Made by a program: the position numbers and the translations under genes
Part shown: positions 1-13,700 of the stretch, piece after piece
Layout: each line of letters opens with the position of its first letter
How positions within the stretch are numbered: position 1 is the stretch's first letter
The notes under the pieces: model-generated
Seen by the model: only the letters and a program-made list of their open reading frames with translations
What the model was told of the DNA's origin: nothing
Database searches by the model: none
DNA from: Mansonella perstans
Taxonomy: Eukaryota; Nematoda; Chromadorea; Rhabditida; Onchocercidae
Reading direction: 5' to 3'
NCBI GenBank assembly: GCA_037074765.1
Contig: JBAMDO010000153.1
Coordinates: 62,001 to 126,000, forward strand
Length of the DNA stretch: 64,000 bases

Positions 1-639
1 AAGCGAGTGTACAAAGGCGGTGTTTAAAAAAAAAGAAAAATCATCGGAATTGCATTTCTATTCTCTCAAATTTTTCTTAAAAAGACCAGAAAACTGGGCC
101 ATTAATGGCTTTCTTGCGGAGATTGGCTGGAGCGAATGGCGTAATCCCCCTCTTCCCCACTTATCTCTCCGTTTCTTTCTCTCTCGCTTTTTCTAAACAT
201 TCTTTTTCTCTTTGTACGGAAAAATTGCATGAAGTGACGGATTCCATGCAGAAGGACCAAACCGGAAGAGTTCTGGAATGAATTTGTTACGCAAACAGTT
301 ACTTGTAGTAGTAACGATACGTGTAGAATCTAGCAAATGATTGTAGATTACCCTTTTCCTTGAATTTTTATTGTTGTTCTGGATGAGGAGAGTTCAATGA
401 TAGCCGGAGTAAATGAATTGCTAAATTCGAAAAGGCTAAAGAGCAATTGATCGTGGAATTATTTTTCTTACCGTCTCGTAGACTAGAGTTGAGATTGAAT
501 TAGATTTATTTATTCATATCTTCCGCTTGATTACTTTGTTATGCATAATTCGAATTCGATGATACTATTTTAGTATGATATACTTTGTGTGACTGTCATG
601 CTAAAGTTAAATGTGTATTATTCTAATATTACTAGATAC
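1..639. other. Upstream flank of the first gene; no gene seen
   Basis: AT-rich sequence with short T and A runs and no open frame that reads as coding on either strand. It may hold the promoter of the gene beginning near 828, but no recognisable promoter element can be supported. Confidence 0.5.
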
Positions 640-651
640 TTTTTTTTTCAG
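640..651 (+). promoter_or_regulatory. Probable 3' splice or trans-splice acceptor upstream of the first gene
   Basis: A pyrimidine tract followed by CAG ends at 651 and begins the transcribed region that holds the first ATG of the left-hand gene (828). The 176 bases between have no open frame leading into that ATG. In nematodes such an acceptor without an obvious upstream donor often receives a spliced leader, so this may mark the mRNA 5' end. An upstream 5' UTR exon is the alternative. Confidence 0.4.
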
Positions 652-827
652 CCTACCCTCTAATTCTGATGGGGGCTTCGTACTGCAGCATGATTATTTA
701 TATATTGTGTACTATGGTGATTGTTTATACGAGATGCTTGTGATAAAGGAATCCGTGGATACACTGGGATTTTATTCAAACTTTGGTATTAAATTATTCG
801 TTGCTACTGGTTATTCTGTGAATAGCT

Positions 828-3800
828 ATGTCACTAGAGGAAATCGATGCCACTTTAATGGGACTCGATTGGGAAACGTGGCAACGTGTAACGCAAACAC
901 GTGGTCTGGCGGCTGCTTCCGGTACAAATTACGACGCTGCTGCAATGCCGTCACAAAGTAAGTTGATTTGATTTCTGCCTTGTCAGTTTTTATTTGGAAC
1001 GGTTAATTTTTTTTTTTACGGTTAATTTCGTAGCACCAAGAGAAATATTCCATAGAACTGTCAACAAGCGGATTTATAATATTATTCGTTCAAAAGTTCG
1101 TATTAATATTACAGTACATATTTGAGTGAAACTGAGAAGATCCCGTTTATAATTTAACTTCGACAAGATTTAAAGGAAAAATCTCTGTAACCTATGCACT
1201 GTTTCTTGCCATAATGTTACAATAGTTTTGTTTTTTGATGCAATCCTTTTTCAGAAGCAGTTTGTTACGGTTTTTATCCTAGCATTGAACTCGAATCCAT
1301 GCTGCTAATCAATTGCAAGGTTAATTCCTAACTCTGCTAACTGTACATATGTACATGCCATTGTACATTTTGCTTTGTTTTTCAGCGAAAATAAAAACAT
1401 TTTATAAATTGAAGTTTCTTTGCAGAAATGTGGTTTAATATTGAAGGATGTTGGCTATGGGCATCATATGCGTTCCCAGCATGGTTACCATATGAATTCA
1501 GGTTTCGGTGATGAATGTCAGTCATTTCTGCTTTCTCCTCCTCATCGTGTCGTTTCCCCACGTCTGGAAATGCCCATTCTTTCACCACCATATCGTCGAT
1601 TATCTACGCCGATCGCATCACCCAAGTTTGTTTAAATCATAAACTTAAACGCTGGATATAATATTGATGGAATTTGACCCTAATTTTCATATTAAATAAG
1701 TAGTTGAATTTTTTTAATTTTTAGTCATTTTTTCCATCCATTTTGGAATAGACTAGTTTCGCTAACGATTTTCAGGGAGAGTTCAGGTCGAAATGGAAGC
1801 ATTATATCTCAGACTACCTCAACAAGGTACTCCGTGGAACAGAAAGACGATCTCAAGCTTTCATTGCGAGTATCCAGACATGAAGTAAATTTTCTAAGTG
1901 GATTATAATTTACTGAATTCAAAGCCTCAGCCAAACAAAAATGTATCTCAGTGACACATTCATTTAGATTTATGTAGCTCTGTTTCGCTGAATTACTTAT
2001 TGTGACTGCTAGAAGTTCTTTTTACGCATAAGGAGAAATGTTTTAGAGTTTACAGAAAGTCGATTTTGTAAACTGTCGTTATCCTTTTATTCCAAAATCT
2101 AAAAAAGACGTCTCCATTGACAGGTGTCAGGCGAACCAAGTGGACAGAATAATTCAACTCTGCCTAATGACACCAAAGATGATGTACAGATAAGTGCTAA
2201 AATTAATCGGCGATTAAATGGCAAGATGAAAGACAAAAAGGGAAAGAAAAGAAAACGAGATTCATCTGATGAAGACAATTTCTCTTTAGAACATTTTCGG
2301 CAGAAAAAACGGTTGTCTAAAAAAGGTATTGTTTTTGTAAATTTTTTCGAAGGAGCAAGTGTAGCTTGTTTTTCGATTCACATACTTTTTAGTGTTAGCT
2401 CAGAAAAGCGTTGATCATTCAAGTAGATTTTACTTTTTGTTTTCATATTATCTAATGCTTTTGAATTTTTATTAGTAATTTAATAGGATTAGAGTAACGA
2501 GATTTGACAGAACTGTATTTTCAGAGCAAAGTTCTGGGGGAGCGAATGAGCCAGTCTCGACCGATGTTCTTATTAAACATAATAATACGGGTGATAGTCA
2601 TATCGACAGTGGTGTTGTTGCAACAGCTTCTCAAAACGCGAAGGCTTTCACTGAGATTAATAGGGTTCCAGCTGAAGCACTAACACAGCTAGCTTCTGTT
2701 TCTACTTTGTTACCAGTGGATAAAAAAGTGCAGTCAGATATTGCACTGAATTCGATCGACAATATAGAAAGGTTGCAAAAAGAACGCGAAGAAACATTTG
2801 ATGCGAAAGAGCAAGCGGAAGTGATGGCCAACTCTTCCGAAAAGTGGAATGAAGTAGATTTCCATACTGATTATGCTGATTTATCTCAGGATGTGACAAC
2901 GTGTCCCACTCTCAAGTGAGTCATTCTGGGTCTTAAATTTGTTGCAGATGCAAACAATTGTGTTTTATGATTATATTTTCAGTCCTTAAGATTTAACGTG
3001 GCTTTTCAGAAGAGTTACTGACAAAAAAGGATAGTTTTAGTAATATAATTTCATTTTCCAAAAAGCGTTTTTCTCTATTTCTGAAACATAATTTCTGTAT
3101 TTTAGGTTCTAGTACCATTAAATGCGGCATTCATTTAAAAACTTATTTCCAGTAGTGTATCTCATTTTAGATCAGAAAAAGTCGAGATACAACAGAATTG
3201 GACACCGAGTGCGATACTGTCACTGGATGATTCGAGCAATGAGAGTCATGTTTGTGAAGATTCTGACCAACATCGATATTATGTACCATCACCTCCTCAG
3301 CTATCTCCAGTAGCGGAGAAAGAATGTTACATGGACCCGATAACAACACCTATTGCCATCCCACAAGAAGACATTTATCATGATCATCACGTGGAGGAGA
3401 ATCTGTTATTGCAACTTCATGAAAGACTTATTCCTAACGGGTATCGAGATGTGGTCAGTTTGTCACGGCCATCATCCATACATGCGAACGAAGATCTGGG
3501 TTTAAGTGATTGTGGTGCTGTTCGTCATCGATGTGTGGTTTTAAAGCAAAATGAAGAGGTTGCAAATGCAAGTCGTGGAAGTATTGAAACTCGCTATCCG
3601 ATTGAAGAAAGGATTGTTGCGACCGGACCGTATGTGCTGTTTCTTGTACAAATTTTTTGTCTGACGACTGTTTTCGAAATCGTAATGTATAAACATTGTG
3701 AACTGTTTCTCTATTGGTCTGTGAGAATATGAATTTACTGCTGGCAACATTTACATATATCTATTTTTATTGCTTTAAGAGCTCTGTATAGCTGATTTTG

Positions 3801-6800
3801 TTTATAGATGTATGCATGGTTATCCGCGAAGTGAGGTTTCGGCGGATGGAAGAAGTCGACGTCCACCGCGTGATGAAGAAAGTTACATGGGGAATGGATT
3901 CGGTTATAGAACACATACTGCAGTGGAGCAAAAGATATTGCCTCATCAACAGCCTCGTTGCCCACAACTGGTTTCGGTAGGTTTCTTTACGAACTCTTTG
4001 AAGTAAAAATTTAATTACTTCAACTGTTAAGTTATGCTTTATTGCACTGTATTTAATAAAAACTTATGTCGGTAATCATCCTAATATTTCTCGTAACTTC
4101 CAGTTAGAATAGGTTCGATACTGTTTCTGTGGTTCAGAGGGAAAAGTAATAAAAACAGATTGTGATGCAGCAAATCTCTTTTCAGGTTGCTTTCGTACCA
4201 CAGAAAAGAAGCAGTCGGACATGCTCATCACCACCAGTGGAAGAATTTTGTACTAGGCATGTTACCAAGTTATTTGTTTCAACATATAATCTTGCATAAT
4301 AATCAACATTTCTGTCGTTTTATGATCTTTCAATATTTTAGTGGTGTGTCATATCGGGATGTCTATATCGATCCGGAACAGAAAATCTATTATCCGAATG
4401 CGAGGTTGCTGACGGTACCAATTAATGGGAAAACAACCGTAGATTATCCACCGCCAACAAGGTCTTCACCTCCCGATATTTTTTCAGCGGAGCAAAATTA
4501 TGGGTTTGTTTTCCAAGATTGCTTCATTATTTGAGGTTTATCCAGAAATGCTTTTTTGCATATTCATTGACACAGAATGTTTTGCTATTAACATCTGTTG
4601 TTTACAGAATGGATTTACCGGATGATGTAGAGCGGTTACCTCAACTGCCAAGTTTTCACGGAAATGGGACAGAGGGGATGCAGAGGGAGATGCACGATCC
4701 AGTGCAGCGAACTGTTATTAACCAAGGTAGACTTGTTCGTTTAATTATTTTTTTTATCAAGGTGTGTTTTCGTTTTTAAGCTTTCGTATTTCTGTGTTGA
4801 CGTTTATCTTTCTATCAACTATGTAACACAGTATTATACGCTTACAGAGTCGCAGCAGCATTTTGATCAGATCGATTATAATTTACAATCCGAACGTAGC
4901 CGGCTACCTTTAGGAAGGAATTCTGCTATAAAAATTACTAGTGAAACAATGCCTGAACATCCTTATGACTGCAGCCCAGTGACATCTGTCAATCTTTATG
5001 GAACTCGGTATTTTTTTGAGTTTTGATGACGATAAACGAAGACAGGAAAAGTGACATCTTGCGCTAATCACTTACAGTGACGAAGTAGTGAGCATAACTT
5101 TCTATATGTGCAGTTTTCTTTTTTTTTTGTTTTTCAGGAGGCTTATGCATACCTTATTTCAGAAGTCCGAATTATGTTCCTCACGAGACACGGAAGAAGG
5201 GATTTGCACCACGGGTTGTTCGTGCAGTTCGTTCTCATGTCGATGCAGTGCAGCAGTCTGCCACGCCACAAATAACACCGCATGAAGTATTCGTACCAAT
5301 TCATGGCAGGACTGTGATACGTCCGGAATATCGTTATGTGTACATACCATCGAAATCACATTCTGCTGATTTCGATCATATATATAACGTTAGTTTACTC
5401 CGTTACCATGTAATGTTTTAAGAGAATGAATAAAGTTATCAGTTATGGCGGAAATAGCTAATTCACTTTTTTACCTACTCACTGCGGAAATTGAAGGAAT
5501 CCTAGAAATAAAGTTCACTCAATTTTTTCCTTTAAAATTTTACAACTTTTAAATGCAGTTGTAATTGACGAATTAATCTTCTACAGAGGCAAAGAAGAGA
5601 TCGTGAAAGAGAAATGAATGAATTCGGCTGCACGGAGCTGCGACATATAGAACAGTCACGGATGGAACCAACGATAAGGCAGGTAGCTATACAAAAGGTG
5701 CCACCAACAGTTTTGAGCAGAGTTCGGACTGTAACTGCACCAAATGGTATGTACTTCCTTGCTTTATGCAAACAGCTCTAGCTTTCTGTGAAAGTATCGA
5801 ATTTTGCTGATGAGATGAAAATTGCTTATTTTAAAATTTATTGTCGGAATTATTTCATTATTTTGTAGTGGAAGGTGTGCGAACCGTGAAAGTACCAGCA
5901 AATCGACGACTTAGTCATCATTCATCCGGAACTGAGAAAACTTTGCTTTTTCATCCGGAGCGGAAAAATGAAAAAAGCAGTTATCCTGCCACCTCTGTCG
6001 CAGATGTAGTACGTATTAATTCCAAGGATCGGATGTATCAAGGTGTGTGTGAAATTGAGAATCTTACTGAATACAGTGAAAAATACCCATAATAATTACG
6101 TTATCATTAGAGTGGTAGGTGATTTGAAGGTACTGTTACCGAACTATAGATAGAAATTAGACATATCGATTTCACTATCCGTGCAATCTTTTTTTATATT
6201 AAGCACCATAAGTGTCCGGTAGGACTTAAGGAGGAAGATAATAAATACTTTTCAGCTTGCGGCTACACTGCTGCGGGTAATATACAACGGGGAGCGAATG
6301 CTGCAAGTAGAAGCAAGCAACGTTCAAATTACACTTCTTCATATCAGATTCAGCAGAACACTACTTCAAGACAAATGCGTAGGACAAAAGTAACACCACC
6401 GGCGGATGATATGGAGAGTCGATTTGGAGGTCGGTTCGCTTTTTCGCCTTATTTTTCTTTGATTTTTTATTAACTGATTTTCATTTATAAACGAGGATTG
6501 AGTTATAATTATTTGCACTATTTTCACCAGCGCAGTATAACAAAAAAAGATTTAAAATGAATATATCGCATTTGTTCATAAGAACTTTTTCACGTTAATA
6601 ATTTTATAATGATTAGAATAGCAGTAGTTATATCATAAACCAAACACTGTAGTAAATAGTCTGAGACGTTTCCTTCCTCTTGCTTAGTTTTCCCGATGTT
6701 TTTTAGTTGCTACATCGTATTTTTAGGAATTTGCTTGTTGATGCGACATGGCTTTCTCAAATCGCCGAAAGACTTTTACTGTCTGTCAAAGTAATGTAAT

Positions 6801-7088
6801 TTTTGTAAAGGTTTTTTCTTTTCCTATCATATATAATACCTCATATTGTGGTAATAATTTTGCCACGAGATTCCAGCTGATTATGTTGATTCACATTTAC
6901 TGATTAATGAGATGGTAAGAGATTATTCGTGGTTCGCATTATCAATGGATAGTCCAAATGTACCACATGGTATCACTGTTCAAACAGTACAGCTGCGTAA
7001 TGCCTCTTTTTCTTGGATTCATAGTGGTAATCAACGTATAGTTACTGATGTTCCGACTAGTAAAATGCTCAGATTTAATCCATTGTAG
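828..7088 (+). CDS. Unrecognised long, probably disordered protein (16-exon model)
   Basis: Not recognised. Exons: 828-957 (ATG at 828), 1426-1625, 1776-1884, 2124-2325, 2525-2915, 3171-3629, 3808-3976, 4186-4256, 4342-4503, 4608-4726, 4848-5007, 5163-5388, 5587-5746, 5869-6042, 6256-6429, 6877-7088 (TAG). From 1426 on, every junction keeps phase and gives 996 codons including stop. The 828-957 exon ends one base out of phase with 1426, so the N-terminus is unsure; a 5-base microexon at 1255-1259 would repair it. The protein is rich in Pro, Tyr, His, Arg and Ser, with no membrane segment, signal peptide or familiar domain. Exon 2124-2325 encodes a strongly basic run (KKGKKRKR) followed by SSDED, which looks like a nuclear localisation signal next to a CK2-type acidic site. 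The intron at 4257 begins with GC. The last exon is less low-complexity and may be the most conserved part. A nuclear scaffold role is only an inference. Confidence 0.75.
4257..4341 (+). other. GC-AG intron
   Basis: The exon before reads through ...TTT TGT ACT AG and the next begins T GGT GTG TCA. Only a break at AG|GCATGT joins them in frame; the nearest GT (before TTACC) is in the wrong phase. The acceptor is an ordinary TTTTAG. This is a non-canonical GC donor by sequence and phase. Confidence 0.6.
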
Positions 7089-10000
7089 TGATAGTTATTA
7101 AGTATCTCTGTTTGAGACTATTTTATCCTCATGAACCAACCCCGGTGCATCTCTGCATCATTTTTTCATTATTGACATAATAGTTTCATACTCTTGTATA
7201 TTTTCTATTGAGAGGATAAAAAGCCAATTCCTGGGATAGTCATATTTGTAGAAAATAGTCCAGCCAGTAGAAAGAGGGAGCAGCTGTTGGAAAAACGAGA
7301 CGTTCTTTCTGTATTTATGCTTTGTACTTTATAACATGTATTTTATTTCCAGTTTTTAAGGTGAACATGTAAAGCTAAAGCTTTTACAACTGTACTGTGT
7401 ATAATAGAGTGCTGTATTGCGCTCCTTTGTTTTACCATCTTGATGAATGATTTACTTCGTGTGATGATTGGCTGAATGATATATTTAATACGGGTATAAA
7501 CAAGATGAGACTAATTGCAACATCCATGTTGTACGTTTCAGCTTGTTTTATAGTTGATATGTCCATTTCTGTCGAACATATCCTTTTTCGGCAATGGTAG
7601 CACCTTAATTTCGATTCCTTGAATCAAAAATGAAGTATGTGAGAAGTTACACAATGGTTTCCGCAGTAAAATGAGATACTTTTGCGGGATTAAGTGGTTG
7701 TTTATTTTTGATTTCTTTTTTTTTTTTTAAACTGAGTTGTTAAATTTTAGGATAATTTTTCTTCTCCTAGAGTGTAAAATTTCTTGAAATTCTCGATTAA
7801 CACGATTACAATCTTTGATTAAAAAGTGGAAGTTTAACGTTGTGGTCGTTGATTTCGCTATCATCGATCCGCTCGTGTAATTGTAATATTATCGAGCTTA
7901 AAGAATGGGTGTTGTCATCAGTCATCATTTACGATTGTTTATATTATCTGTTTGTATTTTATGGATTTCCAATTGTGCAAAGTCGAACTCGTAAGACGAG
8001 TTTCGGTGAGACTTCTGATGTTTTTTATAAGCTTGCTTTCTACATAATTAATTTATTAATTGCGGATTGTATGTAATTCATGTTGTATTAAGCGATGGAT
8101 GAAATGAAAAATACGATGAAAAGATTTTAAAAATGTTTGAAGATACATGTAGTACATGTAGTTTCTGGAGAATTTTGCTTGTTTTCAAATTTCTTCTTAA
8201 TATCTTCCTGTTTAAAGTTTACTTAAAAAGGCGTAATGATATTATTGTAATGGGTAACAGATTTCTTTCATTTTTAGCATTGTTCTCAAAATTGTCTAAA
8301 GTTTGACCATTTTTGATGTTCCATATAATCCGTGTTGTGTTTGGTGATTAAGTTTGCTCATTGTACCTTGTCTCATTGTTTTTTTTTATATTTCACTGAA
8401 TGAGAAAGCTATATTTCTCGCTTTTTTTTTCCTTATATTTAATATTACTTTGCATATAAATTGTGAACCCATTTCGCAGGATTCGGCTTAATTTGTCGAA
8501 AGTTGTTTTTTAACTGTTTACTAATTTACATTTTCATTTTATACCATTTGTTGTTGATTGAGCATGCATGTAAAATCTTTCCTAGTTATTATTTCGTTTT
8601 ATATATTTCATGTATGGAAATACTGTGTATAATGTTTTTTTTTTTTTTTTTTTTTTTTTTTTCTTCGGTTCATTATCTTAATTAATCATTTTGCGTCCAA
8701 TGAAACTTTCTGTTTGGCAAGCAAAGGATGAAATGCTGTATTTCAAGATGGCTATTCATACACAAAAAATGCTTGCCAGTCCAGTTTTCCAATTTTTTTT
8801 TTTTTTTTTTTTTTATTATTCAGAAATACTGGTTACAAAGTTCACTACCTGAAATTGTTGGTAATCTAAATTGCTTGGTTATTCTAATTGTTTAGTTTCA
8901 AATATATCTAATGAGGGAGTGAATTGAATGGGATATTTCGTTGGCTTTGGAATCATAAATTTCCGTGTGAAGATTTGTGTACAGTGGATTTGGCATAAAG
9001 TTGCTTTACCACCATTGATTATTGCATTATATTCAACATCTTGATCTTGTCCTTAATCCTTGTGTCCTCACACGGATTGGTAATTACTTTATCAGAGCAT
9101 TTGATCGAGAAGTGGAATTTGATGTTTGATGGGATTAATTTTATTTTCACGATGTCTGGTGTTGTAAGACCTGAAGTCCGCAGTGCATGCAGAGTTCGTC
9201 ATGTTACAAATCTGTCTCAATCTAACGCAAACCTTCATTCTTGATCTAATAAACTGAAGTATTTGAAATTTTACTGAATGGAATTTGAGTATTCAGGGTA
9301 GTAAGCGATTATTTGGTTTCTTTTTTTGCACGGAGGTAAGTTCCAAAAGGTCGGTTTCTTGCAAAAGGTGCACCATATCGCTTATCGGGGTAGGTGCTGT
9401 GATTGGAATGGCATAGGTGTGCAATGGGAGGAGTTGAATTTCGGATGCAACTTTATTAGCTGTTTTTGTTAAGGATTGGCTTTCGGAATTCTGATTTAAG
9501 GAACATTCAGAAGATGAATTTTAATAGCGTTTGATAATTTTGCAAACTTCGATATTCAGAATTAATAACATGCACTATATGTTATCAATGCACAATGTTA
9601 ATGTGCTAACTATTCATGTAATAGGGTCCAGTTTGGATACTGTCTGAGAAGTTTCAAGCGTTTGCTTTTTCTTTTTTTTTTTTTGTTCCAGGTCACTTAT
9701 ATTACAGTTAGCAGAAATATCCATGGAATTTGGATTTATAAAATTTCATCAATAAAAATTGCCATCTACCTTACAGGTATACCATATTGAATTAATATTA
9801 AAGCACGTAGCTAAAGATTAGCTATTCTGAGATTGTAAAGATATATAAAGACAACTAAGAAACTAGTTGAGATAAAAAAAAAAAAAAGCAGAAATAGTTG
9901 ATTATCCTATTTTACTAAATTCTGTTATAACTGAGTAGCAAAAAAATGACTGGAAAAAAAAAAAAAAAAACTACTTTTTCTAAAATTTAAATCGCGCGCT

Positions 10001-10765
10001 TTATTTTTAATAGACGAACTAATTGAAAAGGGTAAGTGGCGCCGCTCAGTCGGTCCAAATGCACTTACGATCCGAGCAGCATACTCTATCTTCCGCTTTT
10101 CTATTTGCTTTAGTTTTTTTTTTTTTTTTTTTTGTTTCCTGGCATTGTCTTTGAATATCACCCATAACGTACGGACATTTCATCTTATAGTTTTTAGAAT
10201 TTTCTTTTTATAATTTTTCATTAAAATTTTTCTTGCAGCAAATTCTGAATTGAATCTTTTCCTCTTTGTTTGATTATTTATTGTTAAGAAACTTTATTAT
10301 CAGTATTTTAGGTTGAATATTAATCTGTTAGTGCTTTTCTCTTATCATTTCTTTTTTAGCAAGTTTTCTTAGCTAATATCATATGCTTCTTAGAATTGAT
10401 AGCATTTTTCGATTTCTGTCTATTAATAACCTTGAATTTAGTTTGTTAGAAAAAAAGAAGCTTGAATATAGAACGGAGCATCTATTTTAATCTGCTGATA
10501 ACTCTAAAATGTTAAAATATCAATTTGTCAGTCCTTAACTGGCATTGATTTGTGTAGTTATGAGATATCAAAGTTTTTTCTTTTTTCTCTGCACATGCAA
10601 TTGTAGTGAATGAAGGTTGTACACGACTGAAAAATACTCTATAGGTTTTGAACAGTTTTGCAAAATTTTTCTCAAATGATGATTATTGGAAAAGTGGAAT
10701 TTTAAAATTAATATGCCAAAAAAAATAATTTTCAGATATAGTTGGTTGAATTATGGATGTTCAAA
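7089..10765. other. Intergenic region, 3' UTR and promoter space; no gene found
   Basis: This AT-rich stretch separates the orphan gene from the receptor gene. It holds many long T runs (for example 28 Ts at 8635-8662 and about 20 near 8794), an AATAAA at about 9249, and a short GC-richer patch near 10032-10090. Open frames here are short, T-run driven and lack splice context, so none is called. Confidence 0.6.
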
Positions 10766-13700
10766 ATGATTGAAATAATCTGTGTTGCTTTGTTACTTGG
10801 AATTCACAATTTACCTGCGAATGGAAACTTGCAGGAATATGGTTGGTTTTATTAAATTGAGGTTTCATTATGGTAATAGTTATTGAATTTAGCAGTAAAC
10901 GCTAGAAATGTATAAATTTTGGTCATCTATGGAGGAAGATTTTTTTCAAATTTGAACTATGTAGGTTAGTGTATGCTCATTATTAATAAGTGCTACAGGT
11001 CTCTGGTAGTACAATCTTAATAATTCAGTCATATGTAATACATCTAATATTCATATTAAAGAATCGGATTTTATTTTCAAGGTCATAAGCACGATCATGA
11101 TTCGGCTGAACGATATGATGCAGATGGTGACTTATCAGTGCCAATTGATGCTCAAGGACAACCGTATCAATTTAATTCAAGCAAGGCTGAGTTAGAAGCT
11201 GATCGAAAAAGAAAAAATGTACGCTATTTGGATGTCAGCATCCAAAAGATAATGTTTTGAGCATATCTTTGTTAAATTTGTTTATTTTTTTCTGGTCAAA
11301 AATTGTGTTTTGTTGCTTTCTAGTTCTGTATTTAACATGCGGCAGGAAAGGAATTGATTTCTTATTATTTAAGATTGGTTCATGGTTCACATCACTGATT
11401 TCACATTTATTATTGATCCTATGCAGCAGTTGATTTCATTTGTTTCATCCATTTATTTCATGCAAAAATTGGATGCTATGTTCTGATTAACTGCCTGTGC
11501 AAGCTTGTTTTAATTTGCGAACTATATTAAACATTTCATGAAATTTCAGGCACCAGCGAAATATGAAGATGAGCGGAGCTTTTGTTACTGCAATTATGCT
11601 CCGGAATTCTGTGGTGGATTTACGAATTTTACATGCATTAAACATTTGGAAGCTTCTTGTTTCCACTTCACTGAAGAAGTTTGTTTTTAATGAGTTATAG
11701 CTTTTAATTTCCTTTTTACAAACTTGCATATTTATACATAAAACTGAATTCCTTTCTGCTGTCTACCATTTCTGTTTTCAGATCTACGATGAGACATTGA
11801 AGCAGACAGATACGATGCATTTATTCGGTTGCGCCCCGTTAACTCGTGGCTCAGGCGGCTCCTATTTTACAGTAAGATAGTTACAGCATAAGAATTTTTT
11901 GTTTTCTTCATTTTTTGCATGTAATATTCTTAAATAATTGATATACTTTGAAGAGGTATAGTAGAAAGTAAATCTCATTCTTAAGCCTCCTCAGAATATA
12001 AACTTCATTCTTAATTTCAAGCTGCTGCGAGGATCAAAATATTGAAGTATATCAATTATACTTCAATATTTTTTTTCAATATTATACTTCAATATTTTTT
12101 TTTCAATATATTTTTTTAACCAAATATTGAAGAAAAGAGTCGTAATTAAGATTTAAAGTAGTATGTTCATGTACGTGCTGCACATAAGTCGATTAGAATT
12201 ACATATTGCCAAGAAGGTAGTTACCGTAATCCTAATGGAACACATATGACTTACTTGTCAATATTTGATAAATATTGATTTCAAATTAATATTATGTTTC
12301 AGTGTAAAGCCCATTTAGTTGCACATGCCCGACCGAAAAGAATTGCATGCTGTCAGGAAGGGAATTACTGTAATCGTAATTTATCTCTTCCATTTTACAC
12401 AAATGTTTCACCTGAAGGTATTGTGGTTTATAAAAAGGATTTTTATTTTACGTTTAGTTGCAAAAGTAGAAAACATTGAAATGCAATTAAATATTTGTTT
12501 TTCAGGAGTAATGATTCATCATTATGCATCTTATGCGACAGTTACAGTTATCATATATGCTGTACTTCTTTCAGTATTCGCTGGAATTGCATTATTGCTG
12601 TTTTGGCAAAGGAATTTTATAGGTGAAATTTCTTGTAAATCGTAATGAACCACTGAATTCAACTATATTGGTTGAATTCAACCAATATGAATTAGTAAAT
12701 TTTGACCAATTCCTTACTGGATAATTTTTTCCATCAGGAATGTAAGAAAAAGTTTAATATCACTAATTGACTTTTACGTTTACCCAGAAATATGTTTCAA
12801 TTGTTAATTTCTAAGATACTTATTGTGGTATATTTTACAGCTGAAAAACTGAAGCCATCATTTCAAAAGTCAACGCTTCAGATGATTGATACGGGTGAAG
12901 TTGAAAAAGCTCCTATGTTATATGATGTCAGGTATTAATATATGGAGATTTTTTAACCAGATATTTTAGTATTTTAGCTTGTCATTTTCATTTAGCTATG
13001 TTTTTTCATAATTCTGACTTTTGTTTATGTAGCTAACACAGTTTCGCTTCAGCAGCGGTTCAGGCTCGGGTTTTGCGAGCTTAAATCAACGCACGGTTGC
13101 GCAGGATCTTGAGTTCTTATCTGTAGTAGGTAAAGGAAGATATGGCGAAGTTAAGAAGGCACGTTATCGTGGTGATCGTATTGTTGCTGTTAAGGTAAGT
13201 TTACAATTCTTTTGTTTCATGTTTTCTGTTTCAGTATTATTTATATTATTTTATGAACACTATTATTTATTCAGTCATATTAATTTTAACATTGCGTTTT
13301 TCAGACATTTTATACTACTGAAGAAGATTCGTGGAAAAATGAGAAAGAAATCTATCAGACGCAAATGTTAAATCATGAGAACATATTACGTAAGTGTTCA
13401 TTTAACTAATTACTATGATGTGAATGAACAACGTTGATTACAGTTTTTTTAATAAGTGATTGATTTTGTTGTGTGCAGAATTTGTTGCTGCTGATATTGG
13501 AAGCGAAGATTCAATCACTCGAATGCTCCTGATTACGGATTTTCATGCTTATGGTTCTCTTTTTGAATATTTGCAACGCGGAGAAACTCTTTCTGTGAGC
13601 GAAGCTCTACATTTCGCTTATAGGTAAGACTGATTTCTGGAAGCAATTACTTATTGCTGTTGTAAAACGAAGGAGTAGAGTATGAAATTAATGGGTTTAT

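Noticed and set aside
611..961. 116-residue plus-strand frame at the first exon
   Set aside because: The frame begins in the T-rich acceptor. The ATG at 828 in another frame gives more natural codons, followed by a good donor, and is preferred.
5138..5162. Exon start at the TTTTTCAG acceptor ending 5137
   Set aside because: It leaves the wrong phase for the preceding exon; the acceptor TTATTTCAG ending at 5162 joins in frame.
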